From the NCBI RefSeq assembly GCF_014892575.1, contig NZ_JADBGI010000014.1, positions 62,001 through 126,000 on the forward strand: a DNA stretch of 64,000 bases, in the 5' to 3' direction. A model generated the notes under the pieces. The model was not told where the DNA came from and did not search any database. It worked only from the letters and a program-made list of their open reading frames with translations. Made by a program: the position numbers and the translations under genes. The DNA comes from Nocardiopsis coralli (GTDB lineage: Bacteria; Actinomycetota; Actinomycetes; Streptosporangiales; Streptosporangiaceae). Every line of letters starts with the position of its first letter. Position 1 is the stretch's first letter. This document shows, one piece after another, positions 1-7,427 of the stretch.

Positions 1-751
1 AACGCGAGAGCCAGGCGAGCTGGAGCAGCAGGACGTAGACGGTCAGCAGCGCGGGCAGGACGACGCCGAGCCCGGGGAGGAACCACGGGACGACGAGGAG
101 CGCGGCCACCATGAGCCAGCTCCACGCGCCGCGCAGGGCCCGGCCGGCGCGTGCGGTCCCGGGTGAGTTCCGGCGGATCCCGGAGACACCGCGGGCGATG
201 CGTTCGGCCAGGTCCGGCCCGGGGCCCCGTGGGGTTCGGGCGTGCTTGGCGCCCGCGGGCAGGCACTGGTAGGTCTGCGCGGCGCGCTGGAGTTCGGGGC
301 CGCCCTCGGCACGGGCCCGGTTCCCGAAGCGGCGCCGGGCCTGCGGGATGTCGGCGCCCACGAGTTCGCGTACGAAGTCGGCGGGCCCGGCGGCCACGGT
401 GAGCTCGGTGGAAGTGACCAGCACGGCGGCGGAGAAGTCCTCCACGCACACGAGGAAGTCGGTCGGTTCGCGTCCCCACCCGCGCACGAGGTCGATGAGC
501 ACGTCGGGGTCGAGGGGGATCTGCGTGACCGGTTCGTAGGAGTACTGCGACCGGGTGCGGCAGACCAGGAGCCGGTCGACGCCCATGGCGCGTCCGGCGT
601 CGATGACCGCTTGCACGAGGTTGCGGTCGCGGGGCACCAGGAAGGGGGTCGTGACCTTGCCGTCGGCGCGGATCCACGCGGGGTCGAGCTCGCTCGGGCC
701 GGCGCAGACCCGCAACACGAGGTCGCGGGTCAGCATCGCCTGGTCTTCCAT
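1..751 (-). CDS. Hypothetical membrane-anchored protein, 3' end cut by window edge
   Basis: An open frame starts at the ATG at 751 and stays open to the left edge, about 250 codons without a stop. A GAGGA ribosome binding site lies just upstream. The first 200 or so residues look soluble and mixed alpha/beta (start MEDQAMLTRDLVLRVC). An Arg/Pro-rich linker follows, and from about residue 213 there is strongly hydrophobic sequence that forms one or two membrane segments. I do not recognise the family. The gene is transcribed away from the repeat region behind it. The carboxy end is outside the window, so total length and any further domains are unknown. Confidence 0.7.
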   Translation of the reverse strand, partial: MEDQAMLTRDLVLRVCAGPSELDPAWIRADGKVTTPFLVPRDRNLVQAVIDAGRAMGVDRLLVCRTRSQYSYEPVTQIPLDPDVLIDLVRGWGREPTDFLVCVEDFSAAVLVTSTELTVAAGPADFVRELVGADIPQARRRFGNRARAEGGPELQRAAQTYQCLPAGAKHARTPRGPGPDLAERIARGVSGIRRNSPGTARAGRALRGAWSWLMVAALLVVPWFLPGLGVVLPALLTVYVLLLQLAWLSR

Positions 752-1059
752 GTGGGTCCTCGTACCGGGGGGCGAATACGACGCTGCCGCTCGTTCCGGG
801 GCGTTCCGGCCCCGGGCGGCCCGCCCGAGCATAGCGGCGGACCCCGGGCCGGGCGCCACCCGAGGACGGTCCGCGAGGCATCGCACCTGGAACGCTCCGC
901 GCCGGGCACGAGCGCAACCCCAGCAACGTTCCACCTCGGGCGCGAGCGCTAGCGAGTGCCCGAGGTGGAACGGGAACGTCTGAACCCCCACCCCAGAACA
1001 CGTGCACCACCGAGATAGCCCCAGACCCCCGCCCTCCCCAAAACGCATGCGCAACCCCA
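752..1059. other. Non-coding flank of the repeat field
   Basis: This stretch separates the truncated gene from the 34-bp array. It has no credible gene. It holds the first copy of the 44-nt hairpin family (928-971) and a degenerate copy of the AACGTTCC core. The text after the hairpin (CAGAACACGTGCACC near 992) recurs in every later 295-bp unit, so the repeat field really begins near 880. Confidence 0.6.
928..971. repeat. 44-nt hairpin repeat, copy 1
   Basis: The arms GTTCCACCTCGGG and CCCGAGGTGGAAC are perfect 13-bp inverted repeats around an 18-nt centre that contains GCGAGCGCTAGCGAG. Four more copies follow at 1847-1890, 2142-2185, 2437-2480 and 2732-2775. Copy 1 has an A-T pair at stem position 6, copy 2 has G-C there, and the last three carry an A/C mismatch. 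Confidence 0.8.
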
Positions 1060-1861
1060 GGAACGTTCCGCCTCGGGTGCCAGCCCCACCCAAGGAACGT
1101 TCCGCCTCGGGTGCCAGCCCCACCCAAGGAACGTTCCGCCTCGGGTGCCAGCCCCACCCAAGGAACGTTCCGCCTCGGGTGCCAGCCCCACCCAAGGAAC
1201 GTTCCGCCTCGGGTGCCAGCCCCACCCAAGGAACGTTCCGCCTCGGGTGCCAGCCCCACCCAAGGAACGTTCCGCCTCGGGTGCCAGCCCCACCCAAGGA
1301 ACGTTCCGCCTCGGGTGCCAGCCCCACCCAAGGAACGTTCCGCCTCGGGTGCCAGCCCCACCCAAGGAACGTTCCGCCTCGGGTGCCAGCCCCACCCAAG
1401 GAACGTTCCGCCTCGGGTGCCAGCCCCACCCAAGGAACGTTCCGCCTCGGGTGCCAGCCCCACCCAAGGAACGTTCCGCCTCGGGTGCCAGCCCCACCCA
1501 AGGAACGTTCCGCCTCGGGTGCCAGCCCCACCCAAGGAACGTTCCGCCTCGGGTGCCAGCCCCACCCAAGGAACGTTCCGCCTCGGGTGCCAGCCCCACC
1601 CAAGGAACGTTCCGCCTCGGGTGCCAGCCCCACCCAAGGAACGTTCCGCCTCGGGTGCCAGCCCCACCCAAGGAACGTTCCGCCTCGGGTGCCAGCCCCA
1701 CCCAAGGAACGTTCCGCCTCGGGTGCCAGCCCCACCCAAGGAACGTTCCGCCTCGGGTGCCAGCCCCACCCAAGGAACGTTCCGCCTCGGGTGCCAGCCC
1801 CACCCAAGGAACGTTCCGCCTCGGGTGCCAGCCCCACCCAAGGAACGTTCCGCCTCGGGTG
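1060..1861. repeat. Tandem array, 24 copies of a 34-bp unit
   Basis: The core GAACGTTCCGCCTCGGGTG begins at 1061 and recurs exactly every 34 bp until 1843, giving 24 copies with no substitution seen between 1081 and 1861. Each unit contains the perfect 10-bp palindrome GGAACGTTCC. Because 34 is not a multiple of three, all three frames give the same 34-residue peptide repeat, and both strands stay open. I therefore treat the long open frames here as a composition effect. The unit equals the left arm plus upstream flank of the adjacent 44-nt hairpin, so the array looks like a slippage or unequal-crossover expansion of that arm. Confidence 0.95.
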
Positions 1862-1890
1862 CGAGCGCCGGCGAGTGCCCGAGGCGGAAC
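1847..1890. repeat. 44-nt hairpin repeat, copy 2 (end of the 34-bp array)
   Basis: The last 34-bp unit runs directly into a complete hairpin with arms GTTCCGCCTCGGG and CCCGAGGCGGAAC and the centre TGCGAGCGCCGGCGAGTG. This is the junction between the 34-bp array and the 295-bp units. Confidence 0.8.
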
Positions 1891-3040
1891 GGACACGCCT
1901 GAACCCCAACCCCAGAACACGTGCACGCCCAACATGGGACGAGCCCGGTACCCGCCCCGTGTCACGCACTGGCCAGCGCTCGCGCATGACACGGGGCGTC
2001 CTTGGGTGCCGCCAGGCACAAAAGGCGCACCCTCCTCAGACGCGCCATCCTTGGGGACCAGGCGCAGAAGGCGCGGCGCCCTCAGACCGGACCGCCACCC
2101 CAGCAACGCTCCGCCTCGAGCGCGACCGCCACCCCAGGAACGTTCCACCTCGGGTGCGAGCGCCGGCGAGTGCCCGAGGCGGAACGGACACGCCTGAACC
2201 CCAACCCCAGAACACGTGCACGCCCAACATGGGACGAGCCCGGTACCCGCCCCGTGTCACGCACTGGCCAGCGCTCGCGCATGACACGGGGCGTCCTTGG
2301 GTGCCGCCAGGCACAAAAGGCGCAACCTCCTCAGACGCGCCATCCTTGGGGACCAGGCGCAGAAGGCGCGGCGCCCTCAGACCGGACCGCCACCCCAGCA
2401 ACGCTCCGCCTCGAGCGCGACCGCCACCCCAGGAACGTTCCACCTCGGGTGCGAGCGCCGGCGAGTGCCCGAGGCGGAACGGACACGCCTGCAGCCCCAC
2501 CCCAGAACACGTGCACCCCCCAGATGGGCCCAGGCCGACACCCGCCCCGTGTCACGCACTCGCCAGCGCTCGCGCATGACACGGGGCGTCCTTGGGTGCC
2601 GCCAGGCACAAACGGCGCAACCTCCTCAGACGCGCCATCCTTGGGGACCAGGCGCAGAAGGCGCGGCGCCCTCAGACCGGACCGCCACCCCAGCAACGCT
2701 CCGCCTCGAGCGCGACCGCCACCCCAGGAACGTTCCACCTCGGGTGCGAGCGCCGGCGAGTGCCCGAGGCGGAACGGACACGCCTGAAGCCCCACCCCAG
2801 AACACGTGCACCACCCAGATGGGCCCAGGCCGACACCCGCCCCGTGTCACGCACTCGCCAGCGCTCGCGCATGACACGGGGCGTCCTTGGGTGCCGCCAG
2901 GCGCAAAGGGCGCGGCGCCCCCAGACACGCCGTCGTTGGGCCCGCCAGGCACAAAAAGCGCGGGGCGCCGCGTACGAAAGGTTTCCCTGGGTCCGCCTGA
3001 AACGCGAGGGGTTCCTGCAGCAAAGAGCGCGCCGAAGCAC
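1862..3040. repeat. Tandem 295-bp units, three near-identical plus a decayed fourth
   Basis: The same text recurs with a 295-bp period: hairpin copies at 2142, 2437 and 2732, and the sequence TCCTTGGGTGCCGCCAGGC near 2000, 2295, 2590 and 2887. Each unit carries one GGAACGTTCC core with the 44-nt hairpin, and a second inverted repeat with arms CGCCCCGTGTCA and TGACACGGGGCG about 22 nt apart. The units differ by few bases; the last diverges after about 2900. No coding gene is credible because reading frames shift between units. Confidence 0.85.
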
Positions 3041-3417
3041 GCGCCGCCCCAACAACGCTCCACGCCAGGCGCGAGCGAAGCCCGAGCAACGTTCCGCGTC
3101 GGGCTCGAGCGCAGCCCCCTGGAACGTTGCGCGTCGGGCGCGAGCGCAACCCAACGGGAACGCCTGAACCCCCGCCCCAGAACACGTGCACCACCCAGAT
3201 GGGGTCCTGGGGTTGCTCCCTTGGCACCGCTCTACGACCCCTGTGGGGAGGGGCCTTCCCCCGGTACGGGTATGCGTTCACGCCTACGGTGCTCGGTTGG
3301 TCGAGGGGCTCCGTGCGTCCAAATAAGGCGTAAGGGCGGTTGCGGAGACCACCGCGCGGCACGCGCGAGAGGGGGCCTCCGGCGGGGACACGCGCACCGC
3401 GCGTGGATCGTGGCTGA
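3041..3417. other. Degenerate repeat remnants, non-coding
   Basis: This region contains decayed copies of the AACGTT core (near 3061, 3090 and 3122) and another CAGAACACGTGCACCAC tail at about 3178. It also holds the first copy of a segment beginning GGGGTTGCTCCCTTGGCACC at 3209, which recurs at 3667 beside the next gene. I see no gene in it. Confidence 0.5.
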
Positions 3418-3670
3418 GCGACCTGACCCCTGTGGATGAGGGGAGCGCCTGCCAGGAACTCGGGTACTCGAGGGGCGGAGCCCCTCGTGTGGCTGAGCAG
3501 GCCTGGCCCCAGGGGTCGGTCAAGAGGCCCCGCTCTACCCTGCCTGCGGGGACTCTCCTCCTGTAGTTGGGCGACCTGACCCCTGTGGATGAGGGGAGCG
3601 CCTGCCACGAACTCGAGGTGCTCGAGGGGCGCAGCCCTTCGAGTGGCTGAGCAGGCCTGGCCCCAGGGGT
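3418..3670. repeat. Two 99-100-bp direct repeats
   Basis: Copies at 3418-3516 and 3571-3670 start with GCGACCTGACCCCTGTGGAT and end CCTGGCCCCAGGGGT. They are roughly 90 percent identical by eye. Each contains small hairpins such as CGAGGGG/CCCCTCG around 3469-3487. The second copy is followed directly by a repeat of the 3209 segment, which reaches into the end of the methyltransferase-like gene. Confidence 0.75.
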
Positions 3671-3688
3671 TGCTCCCATGGCGCCGCT

Positions 3689-4990
3689 CTACGACCCCCG
3701 TGGAAAGGCCCCTCCTGTGGTGGGGCGACCCGGCTCTTGGCGCGCGGGCCGGGGACCACCACCGAAGGCGTCTGCGCACAGCTGCACCCCGTGCCGCACC
3801 AGGGGCAGCGACAGCGCCCACCCGGCGAGGGCCCAGGCCAGGTTCAGGTGCTCCAGGGCCCGGGCGAGGGCGGCGACCCCGCTCCACCGGTTCCCGAGGG
3901 CGTCCTCGTAGGTGAGCCGGTACAGCACCTCCGGGTGGTCGGCGGCCGGGCGCAACCGCAGCCGCACCGGGCGGCGCGTCTCCACCCACGTGCGGACCTC
4001 GCGGCACACGGAACAGTCCGCCGCCACGTACAACGTGCCTCCGGCACGGCCGGGCCACGGGCGCCACCGGGGCACCCACGGGCGCACGCCGCTGCGGTAG
4101 TGCTCCCACCTCTCACCGAAGGCCGCACGCAACTGCGCGCCCTCGTGCCACGCGGCCAAACCGGCCCCGTAGGCCAGGGCGACCACCGCACCGATCCACA
4201 GCACCGGGTGGAGCACCCCGAGCACGAGGTACACGCAGACCATGGTCACCTGCATCGGGTTGCGCACGTAGGCGTACGGCCCACCGGTGACGAGCCGCGC
4301 GGGCGGGTCGTACGGCAACGGGGTTCCGTTCCCGACCGCCGCGAACTCCCGGGCGGCGGCCAACCCGGGCAGGGACACGACCAACAGGACCTGCATCGCG
4401 ACCGACAGCGCCGGGGCGGGGAGGCCGGCCACCTCGGGCACGGCCACCGCGACGGGCAGGACCACCATGAACCCCAGGGCCAGGAACGCCTGCGCCCACA
4501 TACGCGCGTGCACGAGCGTCCCGCGCAGGGTCCAGTGCGCCAGCATCAGCGCGGGGATCAGCCCGACGGCGGTCCCGGCCAGCTCGCCGAGCACCCACCA
4601 CGGCCCGAGCACGACGACGGGTTCGGCCAGGGGCATGAAGAGCGTGTCGAACCAGACCAGCACCACGACGAGCAGCGGAACGGGCAGGTACCGCAGCGCG
4701 AGGGCCGGCAGCGCTCCCCACAGCACCGCCCACGCGAGCAGAAGGTCGACGGGGATCCCCTGCCACACGGCACCCTCCGCGTGGAAGCTCCACCAACCGA
4801 CGCGCACGGCCACGAGGTTGAGCGGGACGAGCGCGAGCAGCGACCACGCGGTCGCCACGATCATCGCCGCGGTCTCCCTGCGCCCGGGCGGGCGCAGCAG
4901 GCACAGGGCGGTCAACGGCAGGAGCGGGAGGAACAGGGCGGCGCCGCGGACCACCAGCGCCGGCAGCTCCGCGGTGTCCACGCCGGTCAC
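3689..4990 (-). CDS. ICMT-like membrane methyltransferase fused to a DCC (DUF393-like) domain
   Basis: The 433-residue protein has about nine hydrophobic segments through residue 275. It carries the isoprenylcysteine methyltransferase/PEMT-type signature GPYAYVRNP at 237-245, followed by the usual FGERWEHYR region at 291-299. This predicts S-adenosylmethionine-dependent methylation at the membrane; the substrate is unknown. Residues 319-412 resemble DCC thiol-disulfide oxidoreductase proteins, with CSVC at 326-329 and a conserved-looking G-x-x-A segment near 371. The start is GTG and overlaps the upstream stop as GTGA, so the pair is probably co-translated. The last 15 or so residues are encoded by the neighbouring DNA repeat and are probably not functional. 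Confidence 0.75.
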   Translation of the reverse strand: MTGVDTAELPALVVRGAALFLPLLPLTALCLLRPPGRRETAAMIVATAWSLLALVPLNLVAVRVGWWSFHAEGAVWQGIPVDLLLAWAVLWGALPALALRYLPVPLLVVVLVWFDTLFMPLAEPVVVLGPWWVLGELAGTAVGLIPALMLAHWTLRGTLVHARMWAQAFLALGFMVVLPVAVAVPEVAGLPAPALSVAMQVLLVVSLPGLAAAREFAAVGNGTPLPYDPPARLVTGGPYAYVRNPMQVTMVCVYLVLGVLHPVLWIGAVVALAYGAGLAAWHEGAQLRAAFGERWEHYRSGVRPWVPRWRPWPGRAGGTLYVAADCSVCREVRTWVETRRPVRLRLRPAADHPEVLYRLTYEDALGNRWSGVAALARALEHLNLAWALAGWALSLPLVRHGVQLCADAFGGGPRPARQEPGRPTTGGAFPRGS

Positions 4991-5970
4991 CGTTCCCCCT
5001 GTGCCTGTTCGAGGGCGGCCCGCCCGAGCGCGGCCTCGGCGAAGGTGTCGGCGAGGTAGGCCGCGGCCCGGTCGGCGGCGTAGGCCTGCACCGGGCCGAA
5101 GTACCAGGACGGCTCGAACGTGCGCTCGTACTCGAGGGTCCAGTCGAGGCGGGTACCTCCGGTGGCCGAACGTTCCCAGACGACCTCCGCGCCGTGCATG
5201 CGCATCCAGCGGTCGAAGGCGGTGTCGTCGGTGACGGTGAACACGACACGTCCGCCGTAGGCGTGGGTGTGGCTCTCCGCGACCTCGAGCTCCATGTGGC
5301 GGGGTTCGGGTTCGGCGCAGGGGCGCAGGACACGGCGGTCGGTGAAGGTGACGTGCCTGGTGTCGCCGGGTTCCAGCCCCTCGCCGGCGGCCTCGACCGG
5401 GGTGGGGAAGGGCACGGACCGCAGGAACAGGGCCTCGGGCTCGTCGTACTCGGGCGGCTCGGCCAGGGCGGCGGCCACGTGCTCGGGCCCGGCGGCGACC
5501 ACACGTCCGCCCTCGCCCCGCCCTTCCCGCGGCAGCAGGGAGAACCCGCCGATGCCCTCCGCCGTGAGCAGGACCAACAGTGGCAGGACGACCAACACGT
5601 GGGAGGAACGGTCGTCGCCGCTGCCGGTCACGCGGACCAGGAACCAGGCCACCAGCGCGGTGACCCCGTACAGGAGCGGCGCGGCGATGACGAGGCAGAC
5701 CATGCCCTCGCCCAGGAGCGGCCCGGCGAGCAGGAGCGCGACGGTCAGGACGGCCAGGGCGATGCCGACGGCGCTGCGCGGACGCGCGAAAAGCACCACG
5801 AGCACGGCCAGCAGCGCGGGGAGCCCGACGTAGAACAGGGCGGTCTGGTCCAGCGCCCCGAAACCGGTCACCCGCAGCCAGAGGAGGAACACGAACAGGG
5901 CCGTGACCAGGGCCGCGAGGAGCAGCCGCGCACCGCGTTCACCGGCCGCTCCCGGCTCGGTCGGGCTCAT
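4987..5970 (-). CDS. Membrane protein with C-terminal polyketide-cyclase/SRPBCC-like region
   Basis: The 327-residue protein has a hydrophobic N-terminal half with about five membrane segments (roughly 17-155). A soluble C-terminal half of about 170 residues follows (VPFPTPVEAAGEG to the end). Its length and pattern recall SRPBCC lipid-binding or START-like domains, but no diagnostic motif fixes this. It is the first gene of a two-gene minus-strand unit and overlaps the methyltransferase gene by 4 nt. The operator palindrome upstream suggests control by the divergent TetR protein. Confidence 0.65.
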   Translation of the reverse strand: MSPTEPGAAGERGARLLLAALVTALFVFLLWLRVTGFGALDQTALFYVGLPALLAVLVVLFARPRSAVGIALAVLTVALLLAGPLLGEGMVCLVIAAPLLYGVTALVAWFLVRVTGSGDDRSSHVLVVLPLLVLLTAEGIGGFSLLPREGRGEGGRVVAAGPEHVAAALAEPPEYDEPEALFLRSVPFPTPVEAAGEGLEPGDTRHVTFTDRRVLRPCAEPEPRHMELEVAESHTHAYGGRVVFTVTDDTAFDRWMRMHGAEVVWERSATGGTRLDWTLEYERTFEPSWYFGPVQAYAADRAAAYLADTFAEAALGRAALEQAQGER

Positions 5971-6035
5971 GGGGGCTCCTCGTCCCGGGCGCCGTTTCGG
6001 CCGCCCGTCGCCTCAGTCCTTCACGGTCGACTCTT

Positions 6036-6073
6036 CATCATCCGTTTTAATCACGTGATTAAACCGTATGATG
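6036..6073. promoter_or_regulatory. TetR-type operator with overlapping promoter
   Basis: A perfect 18-bp palindrome, TTTAATCACGTGATTAAA, lies at 6046-6063. It sits inside a larger imperfect 38-bp dyad whose outer arms are CATCAT and ATGATG; 17 of 19 half-site positions match. A TATGAT box at 6067-6072 could be the -10 of the TetR gene, which would place the operator between -35 and -10. It is notably AT-rich for this genome and lies between the divergent genes at 5970 and 6107. Confidence 0.8.
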
Positions 6074-6106
6074 CACGGACCCGCAGAGGAGTTCAAGGGG
6101 AGGACC

Positions 6107-6751
6107 ATGGCCAGGAGCGGCGGCAACCGCAGGACCAGCGCCGAGACCAGGGACCGCCTCGTCACCGCCGCGGGCGAGGTCCTGCGCGAGGAGGGCAGGT
6201 CCGGCGCATCGGCACGCGCGATCGCGGCCCGCGCCGGGGCCAACTCGGCGCTGGTCTTCTACCACTTCGGCGGCGTCGACCAGCTGCTCCTGGCAGCGCT
6301 CGACCGCTCCAGCGACGAGCGCATGCGCATGTACGACGAGATCGCGGGGCAGGCCCGCACGCTCGAGGAGCTCGTCGAGGCGGCCACCCGCATCTACCGC
6401 ACCGACCTGGAACGCGGGTACATCACGGAGTTCTCCGAGCTCGTGGCCGCCGCCGTCACCCAACCCGAACTGCGGCCGGAGATCCGGACCCGCGCCGAAC
6501 CCTGGATCGCCTTCATCGAACGCCACTGGAACCGGGTCCTGGGCGGGTCGGCGCTCGGCCGCATGCTCCCGGCCCACGAGGTCGCCAACGCCGCGATCAC
6601 CTACTACCTCGGCGTCAACCTCTTCTCCGTGCTCGACGAGGACCACAGCCGCACCGAGGCCGTGCTCGACCTGGCCGGGGCGATGGCCCCGCGCGCCAAA
6701 CTCCTCACCCTGCGGCTGCCCGGCGCCGGCGAACGGCACACGCAGACCTGA
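6107..6751 (+). CDS. TetR/AcrR family transcriptional regulator
   Basis: This 214-residue protein has a typical TetR N-terminal helix-turn-helix. The recognition part is ARAIAARAGANSALVFYHF at about 32-51, followed by an all-helical ligand-binding region. The ATG at 6107 is chosen because AGGGGAGGACC precedes it; the in-frame ATG at 6068 lies inside the promoter/operator. It probably represses itself and the divergent membrane/methyltransferase pair through the palindrome at 6046-6063. The inducer is unknown. Confidence 0.88.
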   Translation: MARSGGNRRTSAETRDRLVTAAGEVLREEGRSGASARAIAARAGANSALVFYHFGGVDQLLLAALDRSSDERMRMYDEIAGQARTLEELVEAATRIYRTDLERGYITEFSELVAAAVTQPELRPEIRTRAEPWIAFIERHWNRVLGGSALGRMLPAHEVANAAITYYLGVNLFSVLDEDHSRTEAVLDLAGAMAPRAKLLTLRLPGAGERHTQT

Positions 6752-6899
6752 GGCCGTCCCGCAGCACGGACACGGGTCGGAGAACCCCGCGTGCGCCCGC
6801 GCGCCACCGGCCCGGCTCTCCTAGGCTGGTCGGGGCCCACACGGCCCGGCTGGCACACCCCGGGCCACGGGCACCGGGCCAACAGCAGTGAGGAGCAGG

Positions 6900-7385
6900 A
6901 TGGACGGCATCACGGTCGCGCCGGGGATCACCTTCCCCGACACCTCCGACGGCCGAACGTACGTGGCGGGCGCGGTGATCGCCGATCCCCGGGGGCGGGT
7001 GTTCGCGCAGCGCCGCTCCCCCGACCGCAAGGTCTTCCCGAACTGCTGGGACATCGTCGGCGGGCACGTGGAGCGCGGGGAGTCCATGCTCGAGGGCCTG
7101 GCCCGGGAGGTCTCCGAGGAGACCGGGTGGCGCCTGAGCGAGGTCGTGGCCGAGCTGTTCGTGCTCGACTGGGACCCGGGCGACGGGGTCACGCGCCACG
7201 AGGTCGACTACCTGGTGCGGGTCGAGGGCGACCTCCAGGACCCCCGGCTGGAACGGGACAAGCACACCGAGTACCTGTGGGTGGACGACTCGCTCGTGCA
7301 CCGGCTGCGCGACGAGCGGGACCCCGGGGACTACTTCATCACCGACATCGTCCAGCGCGGGATCGACGCCGCCCGCGGGCTCTGA
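6900..7385 (+). CDS. Nudix hydrolase
   Basis: A 161-residue protein with a complete Nudix box at 55-77 (G-x5-E-x7-REVSEETGW), so a metal-dependent hydrolase of a nucleoside diphosphate-linked compound is expected. The fold outside the box (VAGAVIADPRGRVFAQRR before it) also fits the family. The start at 6900 follows GAGGAG; a GTG at 6888 would add four residues without a better site. The substrate cannot be deduced. It lies between tetR and the convergent nnr gene. Confidence 0.88.
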   Translation: MDGITVAPGITFPDTSDGRTYVAGAVIADPRGRVFAQRRSPDRKVFPNCWDIVGGHVERGESMLEGLAREVSEETGWRLSEVVAELFVLDWDPGDGVTRHEVDYLVRVEGDLQDPRLERDKHTEYLWVDDSLVHRLRDERDPGDYFITDIVQRGIDAARGL

Positions 7386-7427
7386 CCACCGCCCTCGTCC
7401 GGTGCCACACGCCCGGGCCAGACCTGG

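Noticed and set aside
1060..1861. CRISPR array
   Set aside because: The repeats are contiguous and identical with no unique spacers, and there are no cas genes nearby.
949..2579. Long open frames on both strands across the tandem repeats, up to about 525 codons, encoding a 34-residue peptide repeat
   Set aside because: The 34-bp period makes all three frames equivalent, there is no fitting ribosome binding site, frames on both strands are open, and frames shift at the 295-bp units. This is a composition effect.
3127..3333. 68-codon frame in decayed repeat DNA
   Set aside because: It has no ribosome binding site and consists mainly of translated repeat tails.
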